From positions 310,001-374,000 of the forward strand of contig NZ_CP134779.1 of assembly GCF_031884435.1 (NCBI RefSeq): 64,000 bases of DNA. Direction: 5' to 3'. This stretch comes from Bosea sp. 685 (lineage in GTDB: Bacteria; Pseudomonadota; Alphaproteobacteria; Rhizobiales; Beijerinckiaceae). How positions within the stretch are numbered: the first letter of the stretch is position 1; every line of letters starts with the position of its first letter. A model generated the notes under the pieces. The model saw nothing but the letters and a program-made list of their open reading frames with translations, did not search any database and was not told the origin of the DNA. Made by a program: the position numbers and the translations under genes. Shown here one piece after another: positions 1 through 8,584 of this stretch.

Positions 1-2579
1 GAGGGCTGCGGCTCCGGAGGGGCCTCCTCCGTGGATTCGTCTTCGATCTTGTGGTGCCGCGCGCGACGGGCCGGCGCTGCGGGCTTGGCCGGCTTGCGCG
101 CCTCGAGCTCGCGCCCGACCGCCTTGGCGATGCCGGCGAGCGATTGCTCGATGCCTTCCAGTCCCTTGACCGCGAGTTCGGGGATTGGCGGCGCGACCTC
201 CATCTCGGCCAGGCGCTTGTGGATGACATAGTTGAGGTCGCTGGTCACACGGCCGACGATATCGACCTCGGCGACGACGCAGACCAGGTCGAAATCCATC
301 GTCGTGGTGCCGAGCTTCTTGAACAGCACGTTCGGCGGCGGCTTCTGCAGCACGTCGCCATGCGCGGTGGCGGCCTCCGACAGCATGGTGCGGACCTCGG
401 TGGGGTCATAGCTGCGCGGTACCGAAATCGAGATCAGCACGCGCCCGGTCCGGTCGTTGCGGACCCGGTTGCGGACGACGCCCGAGATCAGGTTCGAATT
501 GGGCACGATCACCGATGAGCGGTCGAAGGTCGCGATCTCGGTCGAGCGCACATTGATCTTCTTGACGATGCCTTCCGCGTCGCCGACGACGACCTGATCG
601 CCGACGCGGATCGGCCGCTCCCAGAGCAGGATCAGGCCGGAGACGAAATTCGACACCACCGATTGCAGGCCGAAACCGATACCGACCGAGAGCGCGCTGG
701 CGACCAAGGTCAACCGTTCGAGACTGAGGCCCAGCGACGAGAAGGCGAGCGCGACCGCCGCGGCGTAGCCGAGATAGCCGGCGGCGGTGGTGATCGAATT
801 GCGCAGCCCGGTGTCGAGCTTCGTCGTCGGCAGGAATTTGCCGTCGAGCCAGCCCTGCATCGAGCGCGTCGCCATCAGGCCGAGCGCGAAGAGGAAGGCG
901 GCGATGATGATCGAGGACAGCGAGACAGTGACGCCACCGACCTGGAAGCCGAAGAAGGCGGCGCGCAGCGAGGAGAAGAAGTCGGCCGACTCCAGACCCC
1001 AGGGCGCCAGCGCCAGCATGATCGTGATGATGATCAGGATCAGCTTGAGAAGACCGGTGCCGACCACCGCGATCTTCTGCAGCGTCGCCTCGCGAATGCC
1101 GATGCCGGCCTTCAGCGTCAGGGCGAAGCGGCCCTTGCCGGTCAGCGCCCGGGCGATGCCGAGTTCGAGGAACTGATAGATCAACACGAACAGGCAGGCG
1201 AGGATGCCGATCCAGAGCACCTGCTCGGTCAGGAAGGTCGCGAAGACGACATAGCCGCTGAGTGCCGCCAGCACGATGACGAGACCGACGGCCCAGCCGA
1301 ATATCCTGACCGGGCCGAGGCTGGCGCCATCGACAGGGACATAGGGGCCCAGGCAGGCCTCTTCCTCGACTTCGTCTTCGTCGCGTAGCTGGTACAGGCC
1401 CGCGATCAGGGTCAGCGCGAAGATGATGGCAAGAGCGCCCTTGATCAGGATCGAGACCGCAAGCCCGGCCGCGATCGCCTGCAGCCAGGCTTCCAAAACC
1501 TTGCCGATCGACAGCACAAGCGCGAGTGACCCGGCGAGCCAGACCACGATGCGCGCGGTTGAATCCATGACGCTGACGAGGCGTCGCTGCGGCTTGCCCG
1601 GCGCGAACAGCGCGTCCGACAGAGCCTGGACGAACGCGAAGATGGCCAATCCGATGACGGCAGCCCAGACCACGGGCTGGATGCGCGGCGGCAAGAGGCC
1701 GGCGGTGTTGAGCGCTGAATAGATCAGCCAGCTCGCTATGGCCGGCGGCGCGGCGCCCGCGACGATATGGGCGAAGGCAACATAGAGACAGTGCAGGTTG
1801 CTGTAGCCTTCCCTGCTGTCGATGCGCGCGGTGAAGCGTGGCATGTAGCGGGCGCGGATGACGTAAAGCAGGATCGCGCCGATAAAGGCGGCGACGATAA
1901 ACAAGCCGCGCAGGCCAGACAGTGCATCGCCGAAGACCGAGAGCCAGCCGCCGAAGATGTAGCCGGAGGCGCGCATGTCCTCGGGGAAGGTCGAGAGCGC
2001 ATTGGCCCAGACATCAGGGCTGAGGATCGACGGGCCTGGTGCGAAAAGCGCCTTGGCGAAGAGGTCGCGACGCTTGTCGCTGATATTGGTCTGGAGCTGC
2101 TCGGCCTGGAGCTGCGCCGCGCGGGCGATTTTCATCGTCTCGTCGGCGTCGGCGAAGGCCTTGGTGCGGGCGTCGCGCTCGCGCGTGACCTCGGCGCTTT
2201 CGGGCGGCGCGTTGGTGTCGGGCTTCGCGCCGAGCTGGTCGAGCCGCAACTTGGCCTGATCGACGCGAGGACCCTGTTCCTCCACGAGCTCGCGCAATTG
2301 CTCCAGAAGCGGCTGCAAGCGCAGCCTCTGGCGTTGCAGCTCGGCATCGCTTGAGCTTGGAGTCGTGAGCGTCGTCTCGATCTGGCTCAATTCGATGCGC
2401 GCGGCGTCGAGCCGCGCGCGGCCCGGATTCGGCTCGGCGGTCTGGGCGAAGCCCTGAAGCGAGCCGAGGATGAGGGCAAACAGCGCAGCCGCCAGCAAGG
2501 TCGTGAGCGTGCGCCCGGCAGATGCGGCGCGGCCATGGTCTTGGGTGGGAGAGGGGGCTTGCCCCGCCTGCGCAGGCAT
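1..2579 (-). CDS. DUF3772 / MscS-type mechanosensitive ion channel (3' end cut by window)
   Basis: The minus-strand frame is open from an ATG at 2579 to the window edge (at least 859 codons), so the C-terminus is missing. A signal-like hydrophobic segment lies at about residues 24-46. An Ala/Gln/Leu-rich, coiled-coil-like periplasmic part of DUF3772 type follows at about 50-130. Many membrane segments then lead to the MscS pore helix near residues 620-650 (ASALSVGIGFGLQSVVSNF) and the beta domain (RPIRVGDQVVVGDAEGIVKK). The last visible residues are a charged, Pro/Glu-rich cytoplasmic tail. Family knowledge: such inner-membrane channels release solutes on hypo-osmotic shock. The start is the first ATG in frame before the signal-like segment. 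Confidence 0.9.
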   Translation of the reverse strand, partial: MPAQAGQAPSPTQDHGRAASAGRTLTTLLAAALFALILGSLQGFAQTAEPNPGRARLDAARIELSQIETTLTTPSSSDAELQRQRLRLQPLLEQLRELVEEQGPRVDQAKLRLDQLGAKPDTNAPPESAEVTRERDARTKAFADADETMKIARAAQLQAEQLQTNISDKRRDLFAKALFAPGPSILSPDVWANALSTFPEDMRASGYIFGGWLSVFGDALSGLRGLFIVAAFIGAILLYVIRARYMPRFTARIDSREGYSNLHCLYVAFAHIVAGAAPPAIASWLIYSALNTAGLLPPRIQPVVWAAVIGLAIFAFVQALSDALFAPGKPQRRLVSVMDSTARIVVWLAGSLALVLSIGKVLEAWLQAIAAGLAVSILIKGALAIIFALTLIAGLYQLRDEDEVEEEACLGPYVPVDGASLGPVRIFGWAVGLVIVLAALSGYVVFATFLTEQVLWIGILACLFVLIYQFLELGIARALTGKGRFALTLKAGIGIREATLQKIAVVGTGLLKLILIIITIMLALAPWGLESADFFSSLRAAFFGFQVGGVTVSLSSIIIAAFLFALGLMATRSMQGWLDGKFLPTTKLDTGLRNSITTAAGYLGYAAAVALAFSSLGLSLERLTLVASALSVGIGFGLQSVVSNFVSGLILLWERPIRVGDQVVVGDAEGIVKKINVRSTEIATFDRSSVIVPNSNLISGVVRNRVRNDRTGRVLISISVPRSYDPTEVRTMLSEAATAHGDVLQKPPPNVLFKKLGTTTMDFDLVCVVAEVDIVGRVTSDLNYVIHKRLAEMEVAPPIPELAVKGLEGIEQSLAGIAKAVGRELEARKPAKPAAPARRARHHKIEDESTEEAPPEPQP

Positions 2580-2837
2580 TCCGGTCGCGCCTCGCTGAGA
2601 CTGATTCGCTTGGAGGCCAACCCTCGCCTTGCGAGCGTCTTCAAGGCAAGGAGCCGAGGAAAAATGCGTGATGGCCGGCAATGGGAGAACCTTGTTGCGC
2701 GAATGGGGCTGTTGGCGAAGAAAACATCACATTGCCGTGATGCCTGCAGCCAGCGAGTTTATGGCTCGCGGCCGTCATTGACGACAAACAGGACATGAAG
2801 ATGGCGCCGAAGCGGGAAATCCGGCGCGTTTCGGCAT

Positions 2838-3066
2838 TTGGTTGAGCCAAAACGCATTTCGCCGGGCATCTGCAGCGCTGCCATTGCCGCGAAGATGGGT
2901 TCTGGCGTACTGCGCCTGGACGAGATGCCGGCGGTCGAGACGGTGATCATGCCGTCCGGCGGCTTCTGGGGCGGCGTTGGCGAGCCGACGATCGCGGCCG
3001 CGGCCATCCTAAATGCCATCTTTGCGGCGACCGGCAAGCGCATCCGCGACCTGCCATTGAAGAACG
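2838..3066 (+). pseudogene. Remnant of molybdopterin-binding subunit of a xanthine dehydrogenase-family oxidoreductase
   Basis: About 75 codons read like the extreme C-terminus of a molybdenum hydroxylase large subunit: VETVIMPSGGFWGGVGEPT, then AILNAIFAATGKRIRDLPLKN. In intact enzymes (700 or more residues) this Gly-Gly-x-Gly-Glu-Pro segment lies at the active site. Nothing recognisable precedes it in any frame, and no ferredoxin or FAD subunit is nearby, so I read it as a decayed 3' end. The rest of 2580-3258 holds no gene I can support. Confidence 0.6.
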
Positions 3067-3258
3067 CCGATCTGCGCAAGGCGCGAGTCATGATCCGCAC
3101 CGGCGTGCTGCACCGACGCCTGCGGGGGCCGCTCGCTTGGCGTGCGCGCGACGAAGTTTCGACTCCAGCTCGCCGGAATACCTTGTGCTGGAGCTTTTCC
3201 TTGCCGGGCGGGCCAGGGGCCTGCCCGTGGAGACGCCCGGGATCAGGCGATTCTGTCC

Positions 3259-3531
3259 TCAGCGCGGTCGCTGGACGCAGCGACGCGAGCGCGATGAGCC
3301 GGACGTCGCCGAAGCCAGCGAGTCGCGGGTTTTCTGCTGTCTTGCCCCGGTCACCTCGCGGACCTGTCCCTGCGGGCAGCGTCCGTCATCGACCAGAACC
3401 ACCTCGCCGGCCTTGAGCTGGCCGGCTGGCGGTTCCGTGCGCAGCACCTGCTGGGACATCGCCGGCACGGAGAGAACGACGCTGCCCAGCATTGCGGCCA
3501 TTACCAGCGACCATCGCATCGCAAACCTCAT
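3259..3531 (-). CDS. Small secreted DUF6719-like protein
   Basis: A 90-residue protein. Residues 1-25 form a signal peptide (MRFAMRWSLVMAAM, hydrophobic core, cleavage near VPAMS-QQ). The mature part has VLVDDGRCPQGQVREVTG and ends in an Arg-rich CVQRPR tail, the pattern I associate with DUF6719 proteins of Hyphomicrobiales. Its function is unknown. I chose the ATG at 3531 rather than an in-frame codon 13 residues upstream because it starts directly before the signal peptide. Confidence 0.7.
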   Translation of the reverse strand: MRFAMRWSLVMAAMLGSVVLSVPAMSQQVLRTEPPAGQLKAGEVVLVDDGRCPQGQVREVTGARQQKTRDSLASATSGSSRSRRCVQRPR

Positions 3532-3617
3532 CGCGCCCGCTGCGCCTGGAGAGGCGCGATACCGCGTCACGACACGACCTTAGCCCGGCCCCGCGCTCCA
3601 CGCACCTCCCGGATATG

Positions 3618-4697
3618 TCAGGTCTTGTCCTTCCGTTTCGGCTTGGCGCGATTCCGGTAGCTCGCATTGCCGAGCCCGGTGCCGATCGTCAGCACGGCCC
3701 AGTGCTCGACATCCTGCATCCCCGGCATTTCGCTCAGGCCCTGGATGACGGCGTCGTTGTGCATCACGATCTGTGTTTCATGCTCGCCGATCTCGGGCAC
3801 CATCTCGCGGATGCGGTCGACGAGGTTGAAGCGGCTGCTCTCCCAATTGCCAGGCAGGTTCTGCGCGCCGCGGTCGATCGATCCGTCGGGCTCGATCAGG
3901 CCGGGGCAGCCGAGGCCGATGAAGGGTGCTACGCGCAGGCCCGCTTTCAGGGCCTGCCGGATCTGGCCGTTCAGCATCTTGCCGAGGCGCTTGATCGCGG
4001 CGTCGCGGCTGGGTTCCTCGTCGATATGGCGCCAGAGCTCCGATTCCCAGACACGGGCCTTGCTCAGGTCGGGCGCCTTGTCCTGGCGCAGCTCGACGAT
4101 GCCGGCGCGGATGTTCGAGCCGCCGATATCGACCGCGACGAGGCTGTCATAGGCCCCGAAGATCCATGACGGCGCGAGATGGGCGCTGCCGACGAGCCCT
4201 GCCTCGTCGGGATGATGGCGGATCGGCCTCAGGTCGATCTCGCGGCCCTCGGTGCGGAGGAGGATGCCGGCGCGGCCGATGGCGAGTTCGCCGATCCGGC
4301 TTTCGCGAAAGCCGCCGCCGATGGCGATGCGTTCGACGGGCGCCCAGGATTTGAGCTTGATGAAGCGGCGGATGACGAAGGCGAGCGACTGGGCGAAACT
4401 TTCGATCGCACTCAGCACAAGCGCGGCCTCATGCGGTTCGCCCTTGAGCAACAACTCGTCCAGCTCCTTCTTGCTGATCGCGGCTGTGTCGCCGGCGAGC
4501 GGATCGTCGCCGGTCTTGCGCAAATGCCGGCGCAGCGCATCGAGGTGGTCGACGAAGGCGCCGCGGCTCGCCTTGTCGCCGATGAAGCCGTCCTGATCGC
4601 GGATTTCGAGATTGTAGCTGGTCAGATGGACGGAAGGCAGTTCCGCCGAGCCATGGGTCCCGTGAGTGTTCGTCGTGTCGGCCGTGGCGGCGCCCAT
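3618..4697 (-). CDS. ROK-family sugar kinase-like protein with apparently permuted halves
   Basis: A 359-residue protein starting at the ATG at 4697 behind a GAGGAA ribosome site. Residues about 185-350 carry the usual N-terminal half of a ROK kinase: VAVDIGGSNIRAG (phosphate binding), IGLGCPGLIEPDG, the HNDA catalytic-Asp motif and LTIGTGLGNASY. The protein stops just after that motif. The part normally found at the C-terminus (helical region, VERIAIGGGFRESRIG, then EAGLVGSAHLAP) lies in residues 40-180, before DIGGSN. This order suggests a circular permutation. No Cys zinc cluster is visible. Inferred role: phosphorylation of a sugar or amino sugar in the cytoplasm; substrate unknown. It stands alone, divergent from the DUF2938 gene. 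Confidence 0.8.
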   Translation of the reverse strand: MGAATADTTNTHGTHGSAELPSVHLTSYNLEIRDQDGFIGDKASRGAFVDHLDALRRHLRKTGDDPLAGDTAAISKKELDELLLKGEPHEAALVLSAIESFAQSLAFVIRRFIKLKSWAPVERIAIGGGFRESRIGELAIGRAGILLRTEGREIDLRPIRHHPDEAGLVGSAHLAPSWIFGAYDSLVAVDIGGSNIRAGIVELRQDKAPDLSKARVWESELWRHIDEEPSRDAAIKRLGKMLNGQIRQALKAGLRVAPFIGLGCPGLIEPDGSIDRGAQNLPGNWESSRFNLVDRIREMVPEIGEHETQIVMHNDAVIQGLSEMPGMQDVEHWAVLTIGTGLGNASYRNRAKPKRKDKT

Positions 4698-4913
4698 GCG
4701 AAGGTTCCTCGTCTTGTGGTTCAGTTTGGCAACCCAGGACGGCTCGCTGGGTTCCCCGGGCGGGCTCGATCGGAGACGTCCTTGCATGTCCCGCATGAGC
4801 GCAGGGCGCTTGACCGGCCGCGCCGATATCCGCTCCATGGCGGCAAGGTGACTGAGAGACGATGCGGGAACGATCCTCGCAGCGCGGATCATCCTGGCTT
4901 GGGGGCGACGACG

Positions 4914-5390
4914 ATGGAATTCCTGATCCGCGCGATCGTGATCGGCGCCGGCGCCACCTTGCTGCTCGATATCTGGGCGCAATTGCTGCAACGCGTCGCC
5001 GGCTGGCCCGCGCCGAACTGGGCGATGCCGGGACGCTGGTTCGCGCATCTGCTGCGCGGACAGTTCGCGCATGAGGATATCGGGCGGGCGCAGCCTGTCG
5101 CAAACGAACTCGCGATCGGCTGGGCGTTCCACTACGCCGTCGGCATCCTCTTTGCCGCCGTTCTCCTGGCGCTGTGGGGGCTCGGCTGGTCGCGCAGCCC
5201 GACTTTCGGTCCCGCCCTGATCGTTGGTCTCGTCACGGTCGGCTGCGGCTGGTTCATCCTGCAGCCGGGCATGGGGGCGGGCATCGCCGCCTCCAGGAAG
5301 CCCAATGCCTGGACGATCCGGGCGCTGAACATCGTCGGCCACATCGTCTTCGCGATCGGGCTTTACGGTACGGCGCTGCTGACCCGCTGA
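4914..5390 (+). CDS. DUF2938 family membrane protein
   Basis: A 158-residue membrane protein from ATG 4914, behind a weak GGGGGCGACGACG leader. It has four likely transmembrane segments: residues about 5-22 (IRAIVIGAGATLLLDIWAQL), 70-92, 97-118 and 134-154. The pattern GWPAPNWAMPGRW, then NELAIGWAFHYAVG, is typical of DUF2938. The biochemical role is unknown. It is transcribed away from the ROK kinase gene and converges on the GNAT gene. Confidence 0.8.
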   Translation: MEFLIRAIVIGAGATLLLDIWAQLLQRVAGWPAPNWAMPGRWFAHLLRGQFAHEDIGRAQPVANELAIGWAFHYAVGILFAAVLLALWGLGWSRSPTFGPALIVGLVTVGCGWFILQPGMGAGIAASRKPNAWTIRALNIVGHIVFAIGLYGTALLTR

Positions 5391-5403
5391 GCGACGGCCT
5401 CCT

Positions 5404-5471
5404 GGCAGGTCAATCCAGGCGGCAGATCAATCCAACGGGCAGATCAATCCGGCTGGCAGGTCAATCCAGGA
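5404..5471. repeat. 17-bp tandem repeat, four copies
   Basis: Four head-to-tail copies of GGCAGRTCAATCCRRSN start at 5404, 5421, 5438 and 5455. The last copy covers the stop codon and last codons of the GNAT gene, so the array looks like amplification of that gene's 3' end into the convergent intergenic gap. Copies 1 and 4 are nearly identical; copies 2 and 3 share A for G at one position. Confidence 0.9.
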
Positions 5472-6222
5472 TGCGCGTTTCGTAGCTGTAGAGCCGGCGG
5501 AAACCGAGGCGGTCATAGAGGCCGATCGCGACCTCATTGGTCTGGTCCACCTGGAGATAGGCGCTGCTGCAGTCCATGAGGCGCGCCCAGGACATCAGCC
5601 CGGAGACGATGCGCCGGCCCAGACCATGGCCGCGATGGTTGGCGTCGACCACGATCGTGCCGATCTCGGCCATGCCGCGCTCGGCGACGCTCATGCCGTA
5701 GGCGACGGGCTCGCCGGCGATCAGCAGGGTCGCGAAGGCGGCCGGCATCCTGATCTTCTCGACGATGGCGGCGAGGTTGCCGGCATGGGTCTTCACGCCG
5801 CTCTGGCGTGCGGCGACGCCGGCGATCCAGTCCGCGCCCGGGCGCGCCTCGATCTGGAGCTCGGGGTCGATCTCGGGCGCGACGCCGTCGAGTTTTGCGA
5901 TCATGCCGAAGGATGCATCCTTGAGGCGATAGCCGCGCGCGATCACCTCGGCGCGCGTCGCCTTGCCGGTCAGTGGCGTCAGGCGCACCGAGGGCGGCAA
6001 TCCGTCGGCCCGGTAGAGCGCCTCGATCATGGCGAGCGTCGCCTCGTCGAGCTCTGCGCCGGGCTTCAGCGACGTGGCGGCGTTGGCCCGGCCGGAATAG
6101 CCATTGGCGAAGCGCACGACCCAGTCGTCGATCAGCAGGGTCGCGGGCGCGGGCCAGGCATTGACGATGCGCCGCTCGCATTCGAGCGCCAGCGCGAGGT
6201 CGTCGGCATCGTCGGATATCAT
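5461..6222 (-). CDS. GNAT-family N-acetyltransferase
   Basis: A 253-residue protein. The C-terminal half holds a GNAT fold: MAEIGTIVVDANHRGHGLGRR is the beta4 / acetyl-CoA pyrophosphate-binding loop (R-G-x-G-x-G/R type), followed by YLQVDQTNEVAIGLYDRLGF. The N-terminal half (MISDDADDLALALECERRIVNAWPA) resembles the two-lobed GNAT subfamily. The acceptor substrate is unknown. The start ATG overlaps the stop of the upstream cupin gene by one base (TGATG), so the two are probably translationally coupled. The gene ends inside a 17-bp tandem repeat. Confidence 0.85.
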   Translation of the reverse strand: MISDDADDLALALECERRIVNAWPAPATLLIDDWVVRFANGYSGRANAATSLKPGAELDEATLAMIEALYRADGLPPSVRLTPLTGKATRAEVIARGYRLKDASFGMIAKLDGVAPEIDPELQIEARPGADWIAGVAARQSGVKTHAGNLAAIVEKIRMPAAFATLLIAGEPVAYGMSVAERGMAEIGTIVVDANHRGHGLGRRIVSGLMSWARLMDCSSAYLQVDQTNEVAIGLYDRLGFRRLYSYETRILD

Positions 6223-6701
6223 CAGGCTCCCCAGGGCTTGCGCGGCGTTGGACGCCAGTCCGGCGGCGCCATCTCGAAACCGGAAAAGGCGAAGCCGGGC
6301 GCGACGGTGCAGCCGACCAGCGTCCAGGCGCCGAGCGAGGTGGCGCTCTGCCAGGTGCCCGCCGGCACCACGAATTGCGGCCGCTGTCCGGCTCCCAGAT
6401 CGGGACCGAGATGATGCGCCGAAGCGTCATGGCCATTGGGCGAGATGCTGATCACCAGCGGCGCGCCGGCATAATGATGCCAGATCTCGGCGGCATCGAC
6501 CCGGTGCCATTCCGAGGTCTCGCCGGTGTCGAGCAGGTAGTAGATCGCGGTGGAAAAGCCGCGCCCTTCCGGACCGGCCTCGTCGCGGAAGGTCTCGCGG
6601 TAATGGCCGCCTTCCGGATGGGGCTTGAGGTCGAGCAGGCGGATGACCTCGGCCGCGCCGAGGCCGTCGAGCGAGGAATTGCCGTCGAGCGAGGAATTCA
6701 T
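6222..6701 (-). CDS. Cupin (DUF985 / Cupin_5) domain protein
   Basis: A 159-residue single-domain cupin of the DUF985 class. The typical opening EVIRLLDLKPHPEGGHYRET is followed by SEWHRVDAAEIWHHYAG and VPAGTWQSATSLGAWTLVGC. The His and Glu residues in these strands would form the metal or sugar-binding pocket; the activity of this class is poorly known. Residues 2-13 are an exact duplication of NSSLDG caused by an 18-bp tandem repeat. It lies between the glyoxalase-like gene (11-bp gap) and the GNAT gene (1-bp overlap), so the three probably form an operon. Confidence 0.85.
   Translation of the reverse strand: MNSSLDGNSSLDGLGAAEVIRLLDLKPHPEGGHYRETFRDEAGPEGRGFSTAIYYLLDTGETSEWHRVDAAEIWHHYAGAPLVISISPNGHDASAHHLGPDLGAGQRPQFVVPAGTWQSATSLGAWTLVGCTVAPGFAFSGFEMAPPDWRPTPRKPWGA
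6663..6698. repeat. 18-bp perfect tandem duplication inside the cupin gene start
   Basis: Two exact copies (6663-6680 and 6681-6698) encode NSSLDG twice directly after the start Met of the cupin protein. The unit is a multiple of three, so the frame is kept. It looks like a recent slippage product. Confidence 0.9.
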
Positions 6702-6712
6702 GCCGGCTGTCC

Positions 6713-7477
6713 TCAGAATGCGTTCTTGGCTTCGCGCAGCGCTGCAAAAACCTCGCCGGGAGCAGCGCCGGTCTTGCCGACTGCCGCTGCAAGCGCAGAC
6801 TCTCCGGCGCGGAAGAAGGGGTTGGTCGCCTTCTCCTCGCCGATCGTGGTCAGCGCCCAGAAGCGGCCTTCCGCCTTGACGGCTTCGGCCTGCGCATGGC
6901 GGGCCTTGAGCACTGCGTTGGCTGGGTCCATCGCGATGGCGAAACGGGCATTGGACAGCGTGTAGTCATGGCCGGTGATCAGGCGGACATCGTCGGGCAG
7001 CGTCATGATACGGTTGAGCGAGGTCCACATCGCCCCCATCTGGCCGGGCTGGACCCGCCCGCAGCCCATGACGAAGACGACATCGCCGACGAGCGCCAGC
7101 TTGGCAGTGATGCTGGCGAAGGTCAGGTGGCCGTCGGAATGGCCCGGCGTGTGCCAGATCTCGAAGCTGTCATTGCCGAGCTCGACGCGGTCGCCCTCGC
7201 CGAGGATGCGGTCGAGCGGGGCGGAATCGGCGGCGTCGGCCGGCCCGCAGACGAAAGCTCCGGTCGCCTCCTTCAACTCGGCCACGCCTTGCGTGTGGTC
7301 GTAATGGGCATGGGTGACGAAGATGTCGCTGATCGTCCAGCCCTTGGCCTTGGCGGCGGCGAGGACGGGCGTGGCGTCGGGCACGTCGACAGCCGCGCAG
7401 GCCTTCGTCGCCGGGTCGAAGATCAACGCGCCGGCATTATCGCTGAGGGTGCGGAAGATATGGAGATCGAGGGACAT
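6713..7477 (-). CDS. gloB: Metallo-beta-lactamase-fold hydrolase, glyoxalase II-like
   Basis: A 254-residue cytosolic protein. The metal-binding motif THAHYDHTQG is at about residues 55-64, the second His ligand in WHTPGHSDGHL, the bridging Asp in ALVGDVVFVMGCGR, and the last His in LITGHDYTL. The C-terminus has EKATNPFFR, typical of hydroxyacylglutathione hydrolases, which hydrolyse S-lactoylglutathione made from methylglyoxal. The first motif is THAHYDH rather than the classic THHHxDH, so substrate assignment is moderate. It is divergent from the methyltransferase gene. Confidence 0.75.
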   Translation of the reverse strand: MSLDLHIFRTLSDNAGALIFDPATKACAAVDVPDATPVLAAAKAKGWTISDIFVTHAHYDHTQGVAELKEATGAFVCGPADAADSAPLDRILGEGDRVELGNDSFEIWHTPGHSDGHLTFASITAKLALVGDVVFVMGCGRVQPGQMGAMWTSLNRIMTLPDDVRLITGHDYTLSNARFAIAMDPANAVLKARHAQAEAVKAEGRFWALTTIGEEKATNPFFRAGESALAAAVGKTGAAPGEVFAALREAKNAF

Positions 7478-7543
7478 GCGAGGCTCCGGCGCGGGCGGGC
7501 AGGACTAAGGTGCCGCCCTGAATGCGCCATGGCCCGGCTTCGA

Positions 7544-7594
7544 TCAAGTCGAGCGGCTTGCAAGCCGCAACCGCTTGCAAGCCACTCGACTTGA
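7544..7594. repeat. 22-bp inverted repeat with 7-nt loop
   Basis: Arms 7544-7565 and 7573-7594 pair over 22 bp with a single mismatch around the loop CGCAACC. The element lies between the divergent glyoxalase-like and methyltransferase genes, so it is not an obvious terminator: no T-tract follows on either strand. Confidence 0.9.
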
Positions 7595-7713
7595 GGCGCC
7601 AGGTTCAAGCCTCCCCAAGCATGCGGGGGAAGGGGGCCGTTCAGCCGAGCCTTCACTTGCAGCCTTAACCTGCAGCCCTTGCTTTGGCTGCGCTGCCGTT
7701 CCATCTCAGGCTC

Positions 7714-8481
7714 ATGCCACTCGACGTCGTCGATCTTCGCGCCTTCTATGCCAGCCCGCTCGGCCATGTCGCGCGGCGGTTCATCGGCAGGGCAATGCTG
7801 CGCTTCTGGCCCGATTGCTCGCGCCAGCGCGTGCTGGGGCTCGGTTTCTCCACGCCTTATCTCTCTGTGCTCGGTCTCGGTGCCGAACGGGTGCTTGCCT
7901 TCATGCCGGCTGCGCAAGGCGTGGTGAACTGGCCCTCCGAGGGTATGTCGGCCTCCGCGCTGGTCGAGCCGACCTTGCTGCCCTTGCCCACGGCCTCGGT
8001 CGACAGGGTGGTGCTGGTGCATGCGCTGGAGGAGACCGAGAGCCCCGACGATCTGCTGGAAGAGGTCGGACGCGTGCTCTCGCCGGGCGGGCGGATGATC
8101 GTCGTCGCGCCCAATCGCCGCGGACTCTGGGCGCGAATGGACGGCACGCCCTTCGGCCATGGCCGCCCGTTCAGCCGCTCGCAGCTCCAGGCGCTGATGC
8201 GCGCCGCCGAATTTTCACCCGAGAACTGGGCCGAGGCGCTCTACGTTCCACCGCTGAAGCGGCATCTGCTGATGCGTTCGGCACCCGCCTGGGAGCGGGC
8301 CGGTGCAGGGTTGTCCCTGCCCTTCGCCGGCGTCCATGTCATCGATGCAACCAAGCAGTTCTATCGCCGTGCGCCCTTGCGCGCGACGCGGCGCAGCTTC
8401 GCTTTCCGGCCGATCCTGCTGCCGCGACCGACCCCAACCCAGCGCGCGGCAAACCCGCCTGGAGACGGCGCGGCGGGTTGA
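7714..8481 (+). CDS. Class I SAM-dependent methyltransferase-domain protein
   Basis: About 255 residues from ATG 7714 (MPLDVVDLRAFYASPLG). The fold pattern is visible as RVLGLGFSTPYLSVL (motif I, degenerate), LPLPTASVDRVVLVHALEE and EVGRVLSPGGRMIVVAPN (post-motif), with PFSRSQL downstream. The glycine-rich SAM loop is weak (GLGFST instead of GxGxG), so catalytic status is uncertain. The C-terminus is basic and Pro-rich. An in-frame TTG 30 bp upstream is possible, but the conserved-looking sequence starts at the ATG. The pairing with a divergent glyoxalase II gene recurs in Hyphomicrobiales, to my knowledge. Confidence 0.75.
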   Translation: MPLDVVDLRAFYASPLGHVARRFIGRAMLRFWPDCSRQRVLGLGFSTPYLSVLGLGAERVLAFMPAAQGVVNWPSEGMSASALVEPTLLPLPTASVDRVVLVHALEETESPDDLLEEVGRVLSPGGRMIVVAPNRRGLWARMDGTPFGHGRPFSRSQLQALMRAAEFSPENWAEALYVPPLKRHLLMRSAPAWERAGAGLSLPFAGVHVIDATKQFYRRAPLRATRRSFAFRPILLPRPTPTQRAANPPGDGAAG

Positions 8482-8584
8482 CAACGGCCGCGACGCGCGG
8501 CCAAGGTCCGCCGCTTTTCGCGAACCCGGTTCCGCCCATGCGCCACGCGCGGACCTGCCGGCGCGGAACCTGAACTGGATCACG

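Noticed and set aside
3137..3583. Plus-strand frame after the molybdenum hydroxylase remnant
   Set aside because: It runs antisense through the DUF6719-like gene; only a short unrecognised stretch lies upstream.
5404..5471. Tandem repeat considered as a CRISPR fragment
   Set aside because: Units are contiguous with no spacers.
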